A stretch of 64,000 nucleotides of DNA, taken from Copromyces sp. CBS 386.78. Its lineage: Eukaryota; Ascomycota; Sordariomycetes; Sordariales; Sordariaceae. Positions 10,987-23,000 of this stretch are shown piece by piece. Within the stretch, counting starts at the first letter, position 1, and each line of letters opens with the position of its first letter. The stretch spans positions 186,001 to 250,000 of the forward strand of contig MU839109.1 of assembly GCA_030685235.1 (NCBI GenBank), read 5' to 3'. Under the pieces are notes generated by a model. The model saw only the letters and a program-made list of their open reading frames with translations, was not told the origin of the DNA and made no database searches. The translations under genes were made by a program, and so were the position numbers.

Positions 10987-13082
10987 ATGAACACACTCCA
11001 CAACACCTCCTCCCAACCAGGGACTCATGGCCCCATTCCAGAAACACACCACACAATCAACCCCTTCCAACTCGCCATCATCAAAGACCGAATCGAGCAC
11101 CTCAGCTACCCAAAGACCTTTGCTCTCATCCTCATCACATCTTGGCTCCTCTCCAGCACCGCTAAGCGGTGCTGGCTCATGTGCACCAACGACAAGCAGA
11201 AGCAAAAGAAGCTCACGGTCCCCGTTTTTGGCTACCGCTCGTGGTTCGAGCCAACCTTTTTGTTGCAGACGAGGTTCGTGAGGGGGGCGAGGGGGTTGAT
11301 TCATGAGGCTTATACAAAGGTTCGCATGTTATGTAATTTTGACATACGATCAAAAGGAATAACAAGGAAGAAGGAATAGCAAGGAACTGAAGGAAGAAGG
11401 CTAACAAAGCAAACAGATGCCAAACATGCCCTTCGTTCTCAAACGCTACGACGCCGATTTCTTGATCTTGCCTGTTCGGTACCTGGACGAGCTACGCCTG
11501 ATCCCGCTGAGCAAGCTGAGTAACAAGGGTGCTAACGTCGCCGTACGTCCCTTTCTTTTCTTTTTTTCTTTCCTTTTTCTTTTTTTTTTTTTTTTTTTCT
11601 TTTTTTCCCTTTTTTTTTTTTTTCCCTTCCCCTTATCCCGAATCACTACGTACCGTAATCTAACTGAACGTCCGCCGGCAGAACCTCGTCCCCGAATACC
11701 ACGGCATAACCTTCCTCCTAACCAACAATCTGCACGTCGACGTCCTCCGCAAAAAACTCACCCCCGAGCTCTGGAAGTTCATCGACTCGGCCTCCACCGA
11801 GTTGTCTCACGGGTGGGACATCTCCATGTCTCTTCCCCTCGGCGAACTTTCTAGTCGTACCAACGGGAACAACGACTGGGTGAAAATCGACTTTGAGCGC
11901 ACAGTCCGCGACTTGGTAGCCCGCATGACAGCCAAAGTCTTTTTAGGCTCGCCTGCCTGTCGCGATGAGACCTGGCTGGGTATTTCAACGGACTTTTCAA
12001 TTGACCTTTTCACAGCCTCTTTCACAATGAAGATGTTCCCCCCTTGGATGTATCCCGTCGTGGCGCCGCTGATTCCGGCGAGGAGGAGGGTGTTGAAGCA
12101 ACTCAAGGCAGCTCAACGTATCGTTGGAGCACAAATGGCCAGGCACGACTCCCTCAAAAAGAAGCGAGCTCAGGCTGCGAGGGGAGAAGTGGTTCTCACC
12201 AAAGAAGAAGAAGAGGAAGCGCAGGATACATTGCTCGATTGGATGCTTGATCATGGCAAAGGGTCTGAAGTCCAAGTGGAAGAAATGAGTGCGAGACAGT
12301 GTGTCTTGACGCTGGCGAGCATTCATACCACCGCGAGCCAGACGGCGAATATGATGTTTGATCTCTGTGAGCACCCGCAGTGGTGGGGGGTGTTGAGGGA
12401 GGAGGTGGATTCGATTGCCAAGGAGTTGGGGCCGCCGGGGATGGCTGGAAAGATCAAGGAGTGGTGTGTCAGGTTGGAGAAGATGGATAGTTTCTTTCAG
12501 GAGACGCAGAGGAGGGAACCGCCTATTCTTCGTATGTTTTTTTTTTCTTTTTAGTTCCCTTTCCCTCTCCCTCTCCCTTTCCCTCTCCCTTTCCCTTTCC
12601 CTTTCCCTTTTCTTTTCCCTTTTTTTCACTAACAAGGCCCCTTCCAAAACCCAGTCGGCCCCCAACGCCTAGCCCTCTCCTCCCTAACCCTCAAAGACGG
12701 CACTTTCATCCCCCGCGGCACCCGCGTCGCCTTCCCCATGCTCGAGCACCAGAACGACCCCCTCACTTATTCCGACCCGCACGAGTACGACCCGTTGCGC
12801 TTCTACCGCAAACGCCACTCCTCGCCCGACCAAATGAATCTGCACATGGCCGGCCAGACGCACCCCAATGTTTTGGGTTTTGGATACGGAAACCAGGCTT
12901 GCCCGGGACGACAGTTTGCCGTGGCGGAGATTAAACTTATCATGGCGAGGATGGTGTATGAGTTTGAGTTCAAGTTTGCGCATCCCGAAAAGGGAAGGCC
13001 CAAGACGGGCTATGTTAATGAGATGGCCATGACGGATTGGGGGGCTAGGTTGCTGATGAGGAGGAGGGTTAGGTCAGACTAG
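10987..13082 (+). CDS. cytochrome P450 monooxygenase
   Basis: Haem-thiolate monooxygenase, probably ER-anchored by the hydrophobic stretch FALILITSWLLSS at about residues 45-58. Proposed exons are 10987-11319, 11417-11542, 11682-12531 and 12655-13082 (578 aa). Every junction keeps the frame and has GT-AG ends; intron 2 and intron 3 carry long pyrimidine tracts. The ExxR motif is ETQR in SFFQETQRREPP. The haem loop FGYGNQACPGRQFAVAE has its axial Cys at about 519. The I-helix segment is LTLASIHTTASQT, lacking the usual acid of (A/G)Gx(D/E)T; the SIHTT form occurs in fungal diterpenoid P450s of the CYP503 (ent-kaurene oxidase) kind. Proximity to the CPS/KS cyclase makes a diterpene oxidase plausible. 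CYP family and substrate are not established here. Confidence 0.92.
11549..11638 (+). repeat. polypyrimidine tract in P450 intron 2
   Basis: Nearly unbroken T/C tract of about 90 nt filling most of the 139-nt intron, upstream of the CTAAC branch point at 11660-11664. Confidence 0.85.
12540..12627 (+). repeat. CCCTYT hexanucleotide tract in P450 intron 3
   Basis: Imperfect tandem CCCTCT/CCCTTT units between the GTATGT donor at 12532 and the CTAAC branch at 12630. It is a polymorphic-type microsatellite in the intron. Confidence 0.85.
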
Positions 13083-13224
13083 GTGGTTGGGAGTGTGGGT
13101 GGGGGTGTGATGGAGGAAAGGAAAAAAGTTCAAGCAAGGTGTGGATGGATGGGCGAGGCAGGATGAGTGAAAGCTTGGGAAGCTGGCAGTAGATTGTCGA
13201 CTGTTTGGAGATACTGGGTAGCTA

Positions 13225-13312
13225 CTCGTCTGGGCTCGAAACGCCTCCAGACCCAATGCGCCAGCATTGGGTCTGGCATATTGATTCGCGAATGCACATT
13301 GATTCGCGAAAA
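13225..13312 (+). repeat. left terminal inverted repeat of the MITE
   Basis: Matches the reverse complement of 13693-13780 in 87 of 88 positions. It contains an internal palindrome that could form its own hairpin. Confidence 0.93.
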
Positions 13313-13692
13313 AAAATTCGGTACCTGGCAAACCCCGTATTTTGTTAGCAAACTGATGTACCACCGTCTTTTTGCATACCCATCATAAGCGATTTCACTT
13401 CTATGACCGTGTAAATCTATCACCAACTACCAAATATCCTCAAATATCGATATAAGAAGGTTAGTATTTACTATAAAATAGTGTAAATATTGTAACTAGT
13501 GTGAAATCCGACTGAGTAGCGAACTTTACGATATTCCTAATGGGAATATCGACCCTACTTTATTGAATTGCTAGTCTAATAAAGGGATATTTACTGGGTT
13601 GGCGGATATTACATGCATGTATGTAGCGATAGTGTGAAAAAGAGTGTGACATGGTTATACCGCTAGTTTGTATGGGCGGGGAAGTATCTAAA

Positions 13693-13780
13693 TTTTCGCG
13701 AATCAATGTGCATTCGCGAATCAATGTGCCAGACCCAATGCTGGCGCATTGGGTCTGGAGGCGTTTCGAGCCCAGACGAG
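13693..13780 (-). repeat. right terminal inverted repeat of the MITE
   Basis: Inverted partner of 13225-13312, followed directly by TA at 13781-13782. Confidence 0.93.
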
Positions 13781-13782
13781 TA

Positions 13783-14359
13783 TCCCAATTTATCACTGAT
13801 CTTTCCTTCATTAAGGCATGACTGGCTGCTCATTAGAAGGATCGTGGTTGAAGGCGCGGGACACATTTACTACTACCAACTTTGTTAGACTTGTCCAATA
13901 ATATAGTCCGCAATGATCACTTACAGCTGCCGATAAAAGGTAAAGGAGCATACAAGTGCTTCGTGGGCATCGTCCGCGGAAGGTGATGGGGCCAACATGT
14001 ACAACCGGCGGTGTTGAACGCAAAAGGTTCGGAAGAACAGCAAAGACAGATAACCTAATGTACAATATGCAGTCGACAAGACGCATGGAAAGCATGCGTC
14101 TCGCGGCTGCCCTGCCCTGAGATGACCTTCCATCCCCATCCGTCTGCATAGCTTCTTCCCGTCCCATGACTCTTGCTTGGTCCAACTCGGCCCCGCCTCA
14201 TCCCACATCCCAAAGTCATCGCAGCTTTCACAACGGCACCAAGAAATTGTCATCACACTCATGTTCTCAATAGATATGTACATCAAGACATTCAATCATA
14301 GGTGCGTACCCTAGGGAGATCCATCTTGCATCAAATGTACAACAACATCCACCCCCCGC
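13783..14359. other. intergenic between MITE and S28 peptidase
   Basis: Contains the 3' flank of the minus-strand peptidase. No gene, RNA or repeat recognised. Confidence 0.5.
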
Positions 14360-16067
14360 TTACTGAGGCCTAGTGATCCCCTTGACCTTATAAAAGTCCT
14401 TCACCCACTCTCCCATCTGGGCAACCTCCTCCTCAGCAATCTTCTTAACGCCCTCGTTGGCGCTCCAGTTGGGCCCATAAAAGTCCGAGCAGTGAGTACC
14501 GCCCTCGATGACGCGAACCTGGTGGTTCTTGTTGCCCTTGAAGGGGCCGCCGGGCCGGAACTTGGACGACAGGGTGACGTCTCTCCAGGGGTCGAGCGAG
14601 CCGTTGGCCTGCATGATGCGCGTGCCGTTGGTGTGCTTCCAGCCGCCCGTGTACTTGTTGACGTCCTCGGCGCGCTTGCCCTGCTTGATGCCGTAGGAAG
14701 GAGCGCCGTGGCCCTTGTCGGCGGGGAACCAGAGCGGACACTGCTTGCGCCAGTAGTCGGCGTCGACGAGGCGGGAGACGATGGAGGGGCGGTCGAGGGG
14801 CGCGCCGTCTTGCCACCACTCAAAGGGCTCGTTGCAGAGGAACCAGTTCCACTGGCGGTTGTAGTAGTTGCCGACAGACAGGTCGTGGAAGATGGGGTTG
14901 GAGGCGTTCTGGTTCTGGAAGCAGAGCACGTTGTCCTTGCCCTCGAAACCGGCGTAGCCCATGGACTCGCAGGTGCCGGGGAGAGACTCCTCGACAAACC
15001 ACTTGGCGTATCCGTCAAGGGCCCTCTTAATGCCAACACCCTGAGGACCGGGAACCTTGTTGGTCGAGTTGGGCCAGACGTTCTCGACGTAGTCGCAGAA
15101 GCGGTAGTAGGGGGTGTAGCCGGTGGTCTTCTCCGAGTAGAACTGAGTGGATTGCCAGGTCCAGGGACCATTCTCAATCGCACTGTAGATGGATAAGGTT
15201 AGAATCGATCAGCTTGACAGACATGGGCAAGACAACTTACGAAGCAAAATCCGCATCAGTCAAATCCTGCAGCTTGAACTTGGCCTTGAGGTCGTGCTTG
15301 GCCTTCTTGGTGCCAAACAGCAAGACGGAATCGACATAGTCGATAACAGCGCTCAGATCCCTGCTGCAGTTCTGGGGAGTCGCCTCCTGGACAGGGACGA
15401 AATAGGTCCAGAAATGTCCAACGGATTCGACAACACCACTAGTGCCATGATACGCCCAGAAAGTCCCAGGGTACAAGGCCTCCAGCCAACCAGCCAGGGC
15501 GCCCGAGTAGGAACCACCGGTGAAGATCCAGGGAGCATTGGCAGGCTTGCTGCCATTGGTCTTGTCAAAGGGCAGCTGGATGTGCTCGGCAAAGTAGTTG
15601 ATGTCGTTCAACGAGTTTTGCAGCGTCAAATACTGCAGATTCTTCACTGTCAACTGGTCGTAAGGACTGGACTCGCCCCAGTACCTGTGCTCCATGATCA
15701 CCACGGCGGCGCCCATGTCCTTGGCCATCCAGCCGGCCAGACGCTGGTCGGTGAGGTAAGACTTGTTGAAGCCATCGGCGGCCTGCTCGCCGGGGTTGAC
15801 GAGGATGATGGGCGAGCCGGGGCCCTTCCAGTGCTGGAAGCCGTACCAGAAGCGCTGCTTGAAGGTGCCGAGCTCGGGGGTGTTGTGGTCGATCAGCTGG
15901 TCAAAGGTGCCGTAGCCGGATGTGCCCTCGACCTCGGCGCGCTTGTTGAGGGTCTCGATGTGGTCATCGATGGGCCCGATTTCCATGCCGATGTGCTTGA
16001 AGAAGGCGGCATGGGCGGTGGAAGCGGCCGCTAGAAGAGCGGTGGCGGCGGAGAAGAAGAACCTCAT
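14360..16067 (-). CDS. secreted serine peptidase, family S28
   Basis: Prolyl carboxypeptidase/DPP2-like peptidase expected outside the cell or in the vacuole. Proposed exons on the minus strand are 16067-15241 and 15182-14360 (549 aa). The 58-nt intron 15183-15240 (GTAAGT, CTAACC, CTACAG) joins DADFAS to AIENGPW. Residues 1-20 form a signal peptide ending AHA. The nucleophile motif is GGSYSG with Ser186; the Asp lies in NGSLDPWRDVT near 470 and the His in EGGTHCSDF near 505, completing a Ser-Asp-His triad. HRYWGES at about 127-133 and the NPGE segment are also typical of S28. Several N-x-S/T sites fit secretion. A TATA box lies 133 nt upstream of the ATG. No lesions seen. Confidence 0.95.
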
Positions 16068-16199
16068 GTTGCCGGTGACCTTGCCTCACTCGCGGGGAGC
16101 AAGAGGTGAGGGCAAGAAAGGGGAGGATGGGGAAGAGAGGGTGAAGAGAGGGTGAAAGGGGGGGAGGGCGGCCATGGTTCGCGACGGGACCAACGGGTG

Positions 16200-16205
16200 T
16201 TTATA
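16200..16205 (-). promoter_or_regulatory. TATA box of S28 peptidase gene
   Basis: TATAAA on the minus strand, 133 nt upstream of the start codon, a plausible distance for a short 5' UTR in this group. Confidence 0.55.
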
Positions 16206-17434
16206 TGCGGACTGGACTTCGCAGAGACAATCGCCAACAAAAAACATTGGGGCGCAATCATTCAGCTCCATCCAGTGATCCGACATTGTATCCACTTGGC
16301 ACAACTTTGAATTCTCCGAACATGGAAGGAGCTGTGCGGAACACGAGTTGCCTTTTTCCTTGTCGTTCCTGGTTGCTGTCCTGGCTGCAGTTCGCCGCCC
16401 CGGCCGCCGTGCCACTGAAGCATTCCCGTCTAGCGTAGGTGTCATTGGTCGCCATGAATGTAACCGAAGCCATGGGCCAATGAAGCTTTATGGAAATTGA
16501 TGCTTTGGTGGTGTCCCGCGGAGGCGAAGGACTCTGAATGGCAAGAGCGAGGAGGTTCAGAACCACCTTCCGCATCTTGACGGTTGACCGCTGCCTGGGG
16601 CGTAATGGACCTGCCAAGTTGAATTGAGCAACTGGCCGGGGTCCCCCGCGAAGGTTGCCTGCTGGTGTTGATCGTGTTGTTTATTGTGTTCCCGCACATC
16701 CTCTTGGGCGATGTACTGGGCGATCTCTGCCGTCGGCGCGGCACACAGCGGGGCCGTAAAGATGGCCCAGCGATTGGTCACCTCACCTCGGCACTATCGT
16801 TCCCCAGATATGTACCTTCTCAATTGGGACTAGACTGGCTCCCTCTACCAGGTAGTTTTTATGTCGTCGACTCCGATTACCACTATGTTCAAAGTGATGA
16901 GGGCCATGGATTCCAAGGCAGGAACGTCAGTCGTAAACCAATATGAGCTTTGGGGAAGAACAGTGGAATGATCTCAGTTCAAGTTCCATTAGGTATATTC
17001 CAACCGCTAGGGCCACCTAGACTAGTGCACGTCATATCTCATCCATCATGTTCCCAATCTGTGCCTCTGTCCGTTCCTTCGTCTCCATCTTCACCACGTC
17101 ATGTCATTCCTCATTCACAGCCTGCCATGTCTCTTCCGTATCCGGTTCCGTAATAAAAACGCCAACGTCCCACGTGAAGTGAACAAAAGAAAAGAGACAG
17201 AGAGGGAAGCAGGCATGCTATGCTGTGCTGTTGACTTGTTCAACAAAAGAAAAAAGCTAGGCCGGCTCAGTAACGAATATCAACGAGTGTCATCCTCAAA
17301 GTAAACGAATGTTTGTCTGAAAAGAAAAGGCGTCCGCAAAGGATAGCGTCGATGCCAATCGTTGATCAAAATAGCGTGTGTGTGTGTGTGTGTTTGTCGT
17401 ATCCCCTCTTATCGCGTCCCTAAGCACTCACCAC
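16206..17434. other. intergenic, peptidase upstream region
   Basis: No supported gene. A (GT)n microsatellite of about 20 nt lies at 17373-17392. Confidence 0.5.
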
Positions 17435-17812
17435 TCAGTGCTCAATATAAATATCAACCGTCCTTCTCCTCCACCCCTTATCCCTATCCTCACTTCTCCG
17501 GCAAGGTGGTTCCGGCAACGGCGCAGGAGTAGGGCACCTCACCACTGGCTCGGGAGCCGGCCGATGATGTCTCCACGGGAGGTAGTAATAGTACGAAGTG
17601 GACCTGTGACGGCTTCGGCTACGGGCGCGTCGGGCCGTGGTTTCGTACTCGTATTCCCGCTCACGGCGGCGTGAGTGCGAGCGCCGACCGCTGCTGGTGC
17701 CGGTGGTGGTGGTGACGGTGCGCCGACGACAGGTGTAGGAGTGGCAGTACCACGAGTAGGTGGGGATATGCCGGCAGCAGAGGGTGCAATAGTCTGTCGT
17801 GTACCAGCGCAT
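17435..17812 (-). CDS. small Arg/Tyr-rich hypothetical protein
   Basis: A 125-residue frame starting MRWYTTDYCTLCCRHIP. It has a Cys cluster near the N-terminus (CTLCC, then two more Cys within 20 residues), a Ser/Thr/Arg-rich middle, a YYYY stretch and a Pro/Arg-rich tail ending VDIYIEH. I do not recognise the family. The start was chosen because a TATAAA box lies at 18029-18034 on the same strand, about 215 nt upstream; the frame stays open further upstream, but only with non-ATG codons and almost on top of the TATA box. The Cys pattern could bind metal, but that is speculation. No intron required. Confidence 0.55.
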   Translation of the reverse strand: MRWYTTDYCTLCCRHIPTYSWYCHSYTCRRRTVTTTTGTSSGRRSHSRRREREYEYETTARRARSRSRHRSTSYYYYLPWRHHRPAPEPVVRCPTPAPLPEPPCRRSEDRDKGWRRRTVDIYIEH

Positions 17813-18028
17813 TGCTTCGGACGGTTGATGCTGCGGTGGGAAGAAGTGTTGTTGTGGGCGATTATGTTTGTCTTTGTTGTTTCTTGTTCGTGCAAGTGAG
17901 CGTTGGTGTGTTGTCAGTTGTCTGTTGTGTGTATTGGTTGAGCTTTGATGATTCTGGTTGAACGTTTGACTTGTGAAAGCTGGCTGGGAAGAAAGGAAAC
18001 AGAGGACAACAGATGAAAACAACAATGC

Positions 18029-18034
18029 TTTATA
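18029..18034 (-). promoter_or_regulatory. TATA box of small Arg/Tyr-rich gene
   Basis: TATAAA on the minus strand upstream of the 17812 start, implying a 5' UTR of roughly 180 nt. Confidence 0.5.
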
Positions 18035-20070
18035 TCCACTTCCCTTCGCAAGAGTCTTTTGACTATCCGGTCATGACCTCTTCAGAGTCATCCAGAGGTC
18101 ATGAGGCAGCCGCCAACGCCAACACCAGAACAGATTCCTTGCCCCGTTAGTAGGGCCGTAGGTCTGCCTGTACGAGGAAAACATCCCTCATCTGGCCTCC
18201 AAGCCTGGCCAAGTCAACGAGCCGCTGACAACCTAACCAAGCCCTCTCTGGGTCCTGACACCAGACACCCTTCTTCACCGAAACTGACACTCAGCTTGAA
18301 TCAAGCCATCCGTCCATCCCTTCACCGTCTAGTCACCCCCGGTGCAACCACCAGGTCGGTTTGCGCGTCCCTATGTCAGTAGTACCAGATAGGCGGTCGG
18401 CGGGAGATTGACTTCAGCCAGGGTACCGGTTGCCTGCCAAACAAGGGACAAACATTCGGTAGGATGCAGCGAAAAGAGCCGCGTTTGGCGCGGTGCGACA
18501 GCAAAAAGGACACCAAAAAAGCCGCCTTCAAGGTTGGAAAAGGGATCCTGTGTATAAGTCAGTCGTTGTGTAGCCCGTGGTGGCTAGACAAGGTCAAGTG
18601 AGCCAATCCGTGGGCGTGTGTGCCTGTCACCCGATACGTCCCACCCACCCACACTTGGGCCTGTTGACAGCTACTCCGAATATCGGCCCCCATTCCAACA
18701 TGGTGTTCAGCCTCATTGAACCCTTGGGGAGGGAGCGAGAAATAGAAGCCTGGCGTCGTCTAAGTCATGACAGATGATTGGCAAAGTGACCCAGGTGGTC
18801 ATGAAATGCGACCCATGGCTCCGACCGGGCGGAAATGACAGACATGATGGTCTCCCGTCATGCAGCGGATGCAGCCTTATGGCTTGTCTCACCTCACCCA
18901 TAAAGGGAGGCGGTGCCCTTGGCTGAATGGTCAGATTGTGGAAGGCCGGGAGCCCTCTGTCGGTTTCCGCGGTAGGTGGGTTGGGTGAGGCTGCGAAATG
19001 CGAATGATGCACTGGAACGGCTCGGCCATGGACGGGTGCGACAAGTACAGTAATCAGCGCAGTGGAAGATGGGAGAGATAGAACAGTCCTTGTTCGTTGT
19101 AAGATAAAAAAGAGATGGATGCTGTGATTTGAGAAGTTTTCTCATGATGATGCCCCGCGTTGCCAAGCAGTCCTGACATCAATGGTGATTTGGATTGTTT
19201 GGTAGGCAAACAACGGTGATACAACCTTATCGCCCGAAGCAGTAACTTTTGCGCGCCTCCAGATAGTGAGGCAACACACGTTGCACTTGCACAACTATCC
19301 CATAACATTTGGTGGACAACCGGCGGATACACCACTATTGCACATTGGGCAGTGGTGTTCATATTAAGACAATAGCGCACTAACACCCTCTCCCGCCGCT
19401 TGGCCAGCCCCGCCGCTTCCATCCCAGGGCCACCAAACTTTTTTTTCTTCTTTTTTTCTTCTTTTCTTCTTCTTTTTTTCTTCTTCTTGCCTTTTGCCTT
19501 TGTTGTGGTCGCCCTCCATACGAGTGAGTACTGGTTCCATTGGCGACATCGACACGGAACAACTCAGACATCGACATTGAACAACTCAAAAGTTTGCCGA
19601 CGTCGGAATCGAACAAAAGCTGCTGGCTACACCAAACAAACAGTAAATAAACTCTTGCTAAGCGCCAGCCAAGTCTAATACCAATCTCATCTTCATTCTA
19701 CATATACTTCCATTGTTAAGAGTCGGGCGGATATGGCAGGTACAACGTCTAGAACTAGTATAATACACATCCCCTTTCACTGCCTGTCCATTCACTGCCC
19801 ATTCACTTCTACCGCTCCTCGACTGTCCCGTTCCCCCCTTCATACATACATAGATACACCTTCAGTTGTCTTCTTTCTTCCAACTTCAGCCAAACACCAA
19901 GGTTACAATACAAGACAGACTCGCTTTACTAGTAGTACATGTTATGTTATAACAACCAAAAAAGTAACAATACAATGCATGCACTTTATTCATATCACCT
20001 TCACCACCACGCACGCACCACGCGTCAATCTAAAATACCTCCTTCTATCACACAAGCCCTCCAGTCACCT
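18035..20070. other. 2-kb intergenic region
   Basis: Upstream of the small gene and downstream of swr1. It holds a CTT/T-rich pyrimidine tract at 19440-19503 and otherwise no recognisable gene or RNA. Confidence 0.5.
19440..19503 (+). repeat. polypyrimidine (CTT/T-rich) tract
   Basis: Simple-sequence tract of T runs interrupted by CTTC, with no coding context. Confidence 0.8.
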
Positions 20071-23000
20071 CTATCGTTTCCTACTACTATCCCCCCCCTT
20101 TCGATTCCGATTCCGATTCCGATTCCGATTCCTATCCCTCCCCTTCTTGCTCCGATCCCTCGGCAATTCCAACGGCGTGCCCTCCAGCGCCTTGGCCATG
20201 GTCCTCAACATATACTCATCAATAGTATGAATCCGTTCTCCCCACGCATTATACTCAATCACCTGTTCCGCATCCCCTACAAGACCAAGACCAACTTGTT
20301 GGCCACCATCAAGATCAGCAAGCATGGCATCACCGGGAGTTCCCGGCCTCGTCGTATCCCCAAAATCAGCTTCATCCTGCATGATTTCCTTCTCCGCAGC
20401 CTTAGCAGCATCGACATCCTCCCTGTCTTCAGCCATCTCTAGGACTCTGCCCACGTTACGGACGGCGGGTGGTTGCCGTGCACTTCCGTCAGCAGTTGTA
20501 CCATCCTCGCCCCCCGGGCCTGCGGCGGTAGACGGTCCACCTAGCACACGATCCATAGCCAGATTAGCAGCTACGTCGTCTTCATTGCTGGCTATCACCT
20601 CTCCATTTGACCCTAGCACGTCTCGGACTGAAAGCCGGTTGAAGTAATCCGTCGTAAACTCGCCTTCCTGAATAACCACGTCGTCGAGCATCTGTTTCTG
20701 ACTAGCTTTGCGGAGGATGTTGGCTTCGATGGTGTGTTCCGAGACCAGCCGGTAGATGTGCACGTCTCTTGTCTGGCCGATGCGGTGGCAGCGGTCCTGA
20801 CATTGTTTGTCCATGGCTGGGTTCCAGTCCTGGTCGTAGAAGATGACCGTGTCGGCCCCTGTCAGGTTGATACCGAGACCGCCGGAGCGGGTCGACAGGA
20901 TGAAGCAGAGGATGCGCGGGTCGTGGTTGAATCTGTCGGTGAGGATCTGCCGCTGTTCGACTTTGGTGGCGCCGTCGAGACGGAGGTACTTGTGTCCGTG
21001 GATGTTGAGGAATTGCTCGAGGATGTCGAGCACTTTGGTCATTTGCGTGAAGATGAGCGCGCGGTGGCCGCCGGCTTGGAGTTTGCGGAGAAGCTTGTCG
21101 AGCGCTTGGAGCTTGCCGCAGTCGTATTGGAGGAGACGCTTGTCGGGGAACTGAATCGTCAAGCGCATGCGGGCCTCGTGCCACGGGTCTGGTGGGGGTT
21201 GGGGTGGCATGTAGGGAGCGTATTTGACGGGGGCGGAGAGCTTGAGGTCGAGATCCTCCAAGAGCTGGATGCCACGCTCGCCAAGGAGGAAGCGGTTCAT
21301 TTCGGGACCGGTGACGACAGCGGGGGTGACACATGCAAATTTGGTGATGGTCATTTCCATGGCCTCAGCGCGTTGTTGCAGGGTCGGGATGGCATTGTGC
21401 AGAAGGAATGAGTCCTCCTCGAACCAGGACATGATCTTAGCTGGCACTCTGGGTCGGGGTTTGTATGGTCGAAGATGGGTGTCGAGAGTTAGGAACTCGG
21501 TCAGACGCTTGCCATAGATGGGCCGTTGTTGGCGACGGAGAGCGTTGATGTAGACACAGTGTTGCAGCTCTTCGAAACGACCCCACCTGGCGGCACTTTC
21601 AAGATACACGAGGTTGGACTTGACAGAAGCAGGATCCAAAGCTGTGTAGGCGTTGTTGGCGCGTACCTTTTGTGCCTCCCTCAGGTCGAGCAGAATGCGG
21701 TGGGAGTTGAGCTGGGCAATGCGCTCAGTGTGGGTCTTGGACAGGTCCTCATACTCGGTCGGGATCATGTTGAGGAAGCTCAAGTTGACAGTAGTCATGG
21801 GTTTCGTAATCAACAGCCGGTTTCGAATGAGCTTCTCTTTCCACTCGTAGTCGGCCGGTACTGACCGCGACATGCGGAAAGAAGTCATGATGGGCCGGTC
21901 CACGAAGAGATCGGGATGGTTGCAGACCTTTCGGAGCTGCATCAAACAGTTGATGATGGACATGTAGTTGCCGGATTGCAGTGTCTCGCGCGTGTCAGAA
22001 CGGGAGAGGAACCCATCATACAACTCTCGCTGCCGTTTGGAAAGGCGACAAAACTCGACATGTTCAACCTTGGCCGGCATTTGTTTCTCGACATCCGCCT
22101 TGAGACGACGGAGAAGGTAGGGCCGCAAGACCTTGTGCAGCTTGGCAATGATGGCACGCGCCTCATCGTCCAACTGCTCACGACCGCTTTCCAGGATCTG
22201 GGATTCGGGCCTAGCGAACCAGTTGTGGAATTCGGTGAGGTCAACGAACCCGCCTTCGCCGTTCTCTGGTGGCGCCAAGAAGTAGAGAAGCGACCACAAC
22301 TCGGTCAGGTTGTTTTGTAACGGAGTACCTGTCAAGAGCAACCGAGCTTGCGTGTTGAAGCCGAGCAGTGTTTGCCAGCGTTGGGACTTGAAGTTTTTGA
22401 TGTTATGGGCCTCATCGAGGATCATGTAATGCCAGCGCCTTCGCCTGAACACCTGCTGATCCTGAAGCACCATTTGATAAGAGGTAATGCAGACGTTCCA
22501 CACATCGTCATTGTTCCATCCCTGACGCTTTCTCTTGCGTTCTTCCTGGTTGCCGTAGTAGGTGAGAATTTTGAATCCTGGACACCACTTCTTGAACTCC
22601 ATCTCCCAGTTGAGCATGACACTGGTAGGTACGATAACCAGATGGGGACCCCAGACCTCGTGATGGCAGGCCAAGTGAGCCAACAGAGCAATGGTCTGGA
22701 TCGTCTTTCCTAGACCCATCTCGTCGGCCAGGATACCATTGGTGGTATTGGCATAAAGCCCGGCAAGCCAGTCGAGACCATGATGCTGATACTCACGTAG
22801 TGTTCCACGTAAGAGAAACGGGATTTCCGTCTTGACTGTTGGGGTCGTCGGCTGGGGCGAGGATTGCCTGCTGTCGGGCTTTTGCACACTAATGGCCAGC
22901 TCAGAGTGGGGAGTGTCAATGTCGGTGGGTTTGGTATCAGTTGTTTTTGGTGACTGAGTTTGTGACTGGCTTTGCATGTCAGTAGCTGCCACTGTTTCCT

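Larger units (their letters stand above)
13225..13780. mobile_element. MITE-like non-autonomous DNA transposon with 88-bp TIRs
   Basis: The first 88 bp (13225-13312) and last 88 bp (13693-13780) are inverted copies with a single mismatch (T versus C at position 55). The element is bounded by TA on both sides (13223-13224 and 13781-13782), consistent with a TA target duplication as in Tc1/mariner-like or pogo-like elements. Termini begin CTCGTCTGGGCTCG. Each TIR contains a hairpin (12-bp arms CCAGACCCAATG/CATTGGGTCTGG) and two copies of ATTGATTCGCGAA. The roughly 380-bp AT-rich core has no transposase frame. It sits 143 bp past the P450 stop codon, probably in or near its 3' UTR. Confidence 0.9.

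Noticed and set aside
14492..15196. 234-codon plus-strand frame
   Set aside because: Antisense shadow of the S28 peptidase, whose catalytic motifs are on the minus strand.
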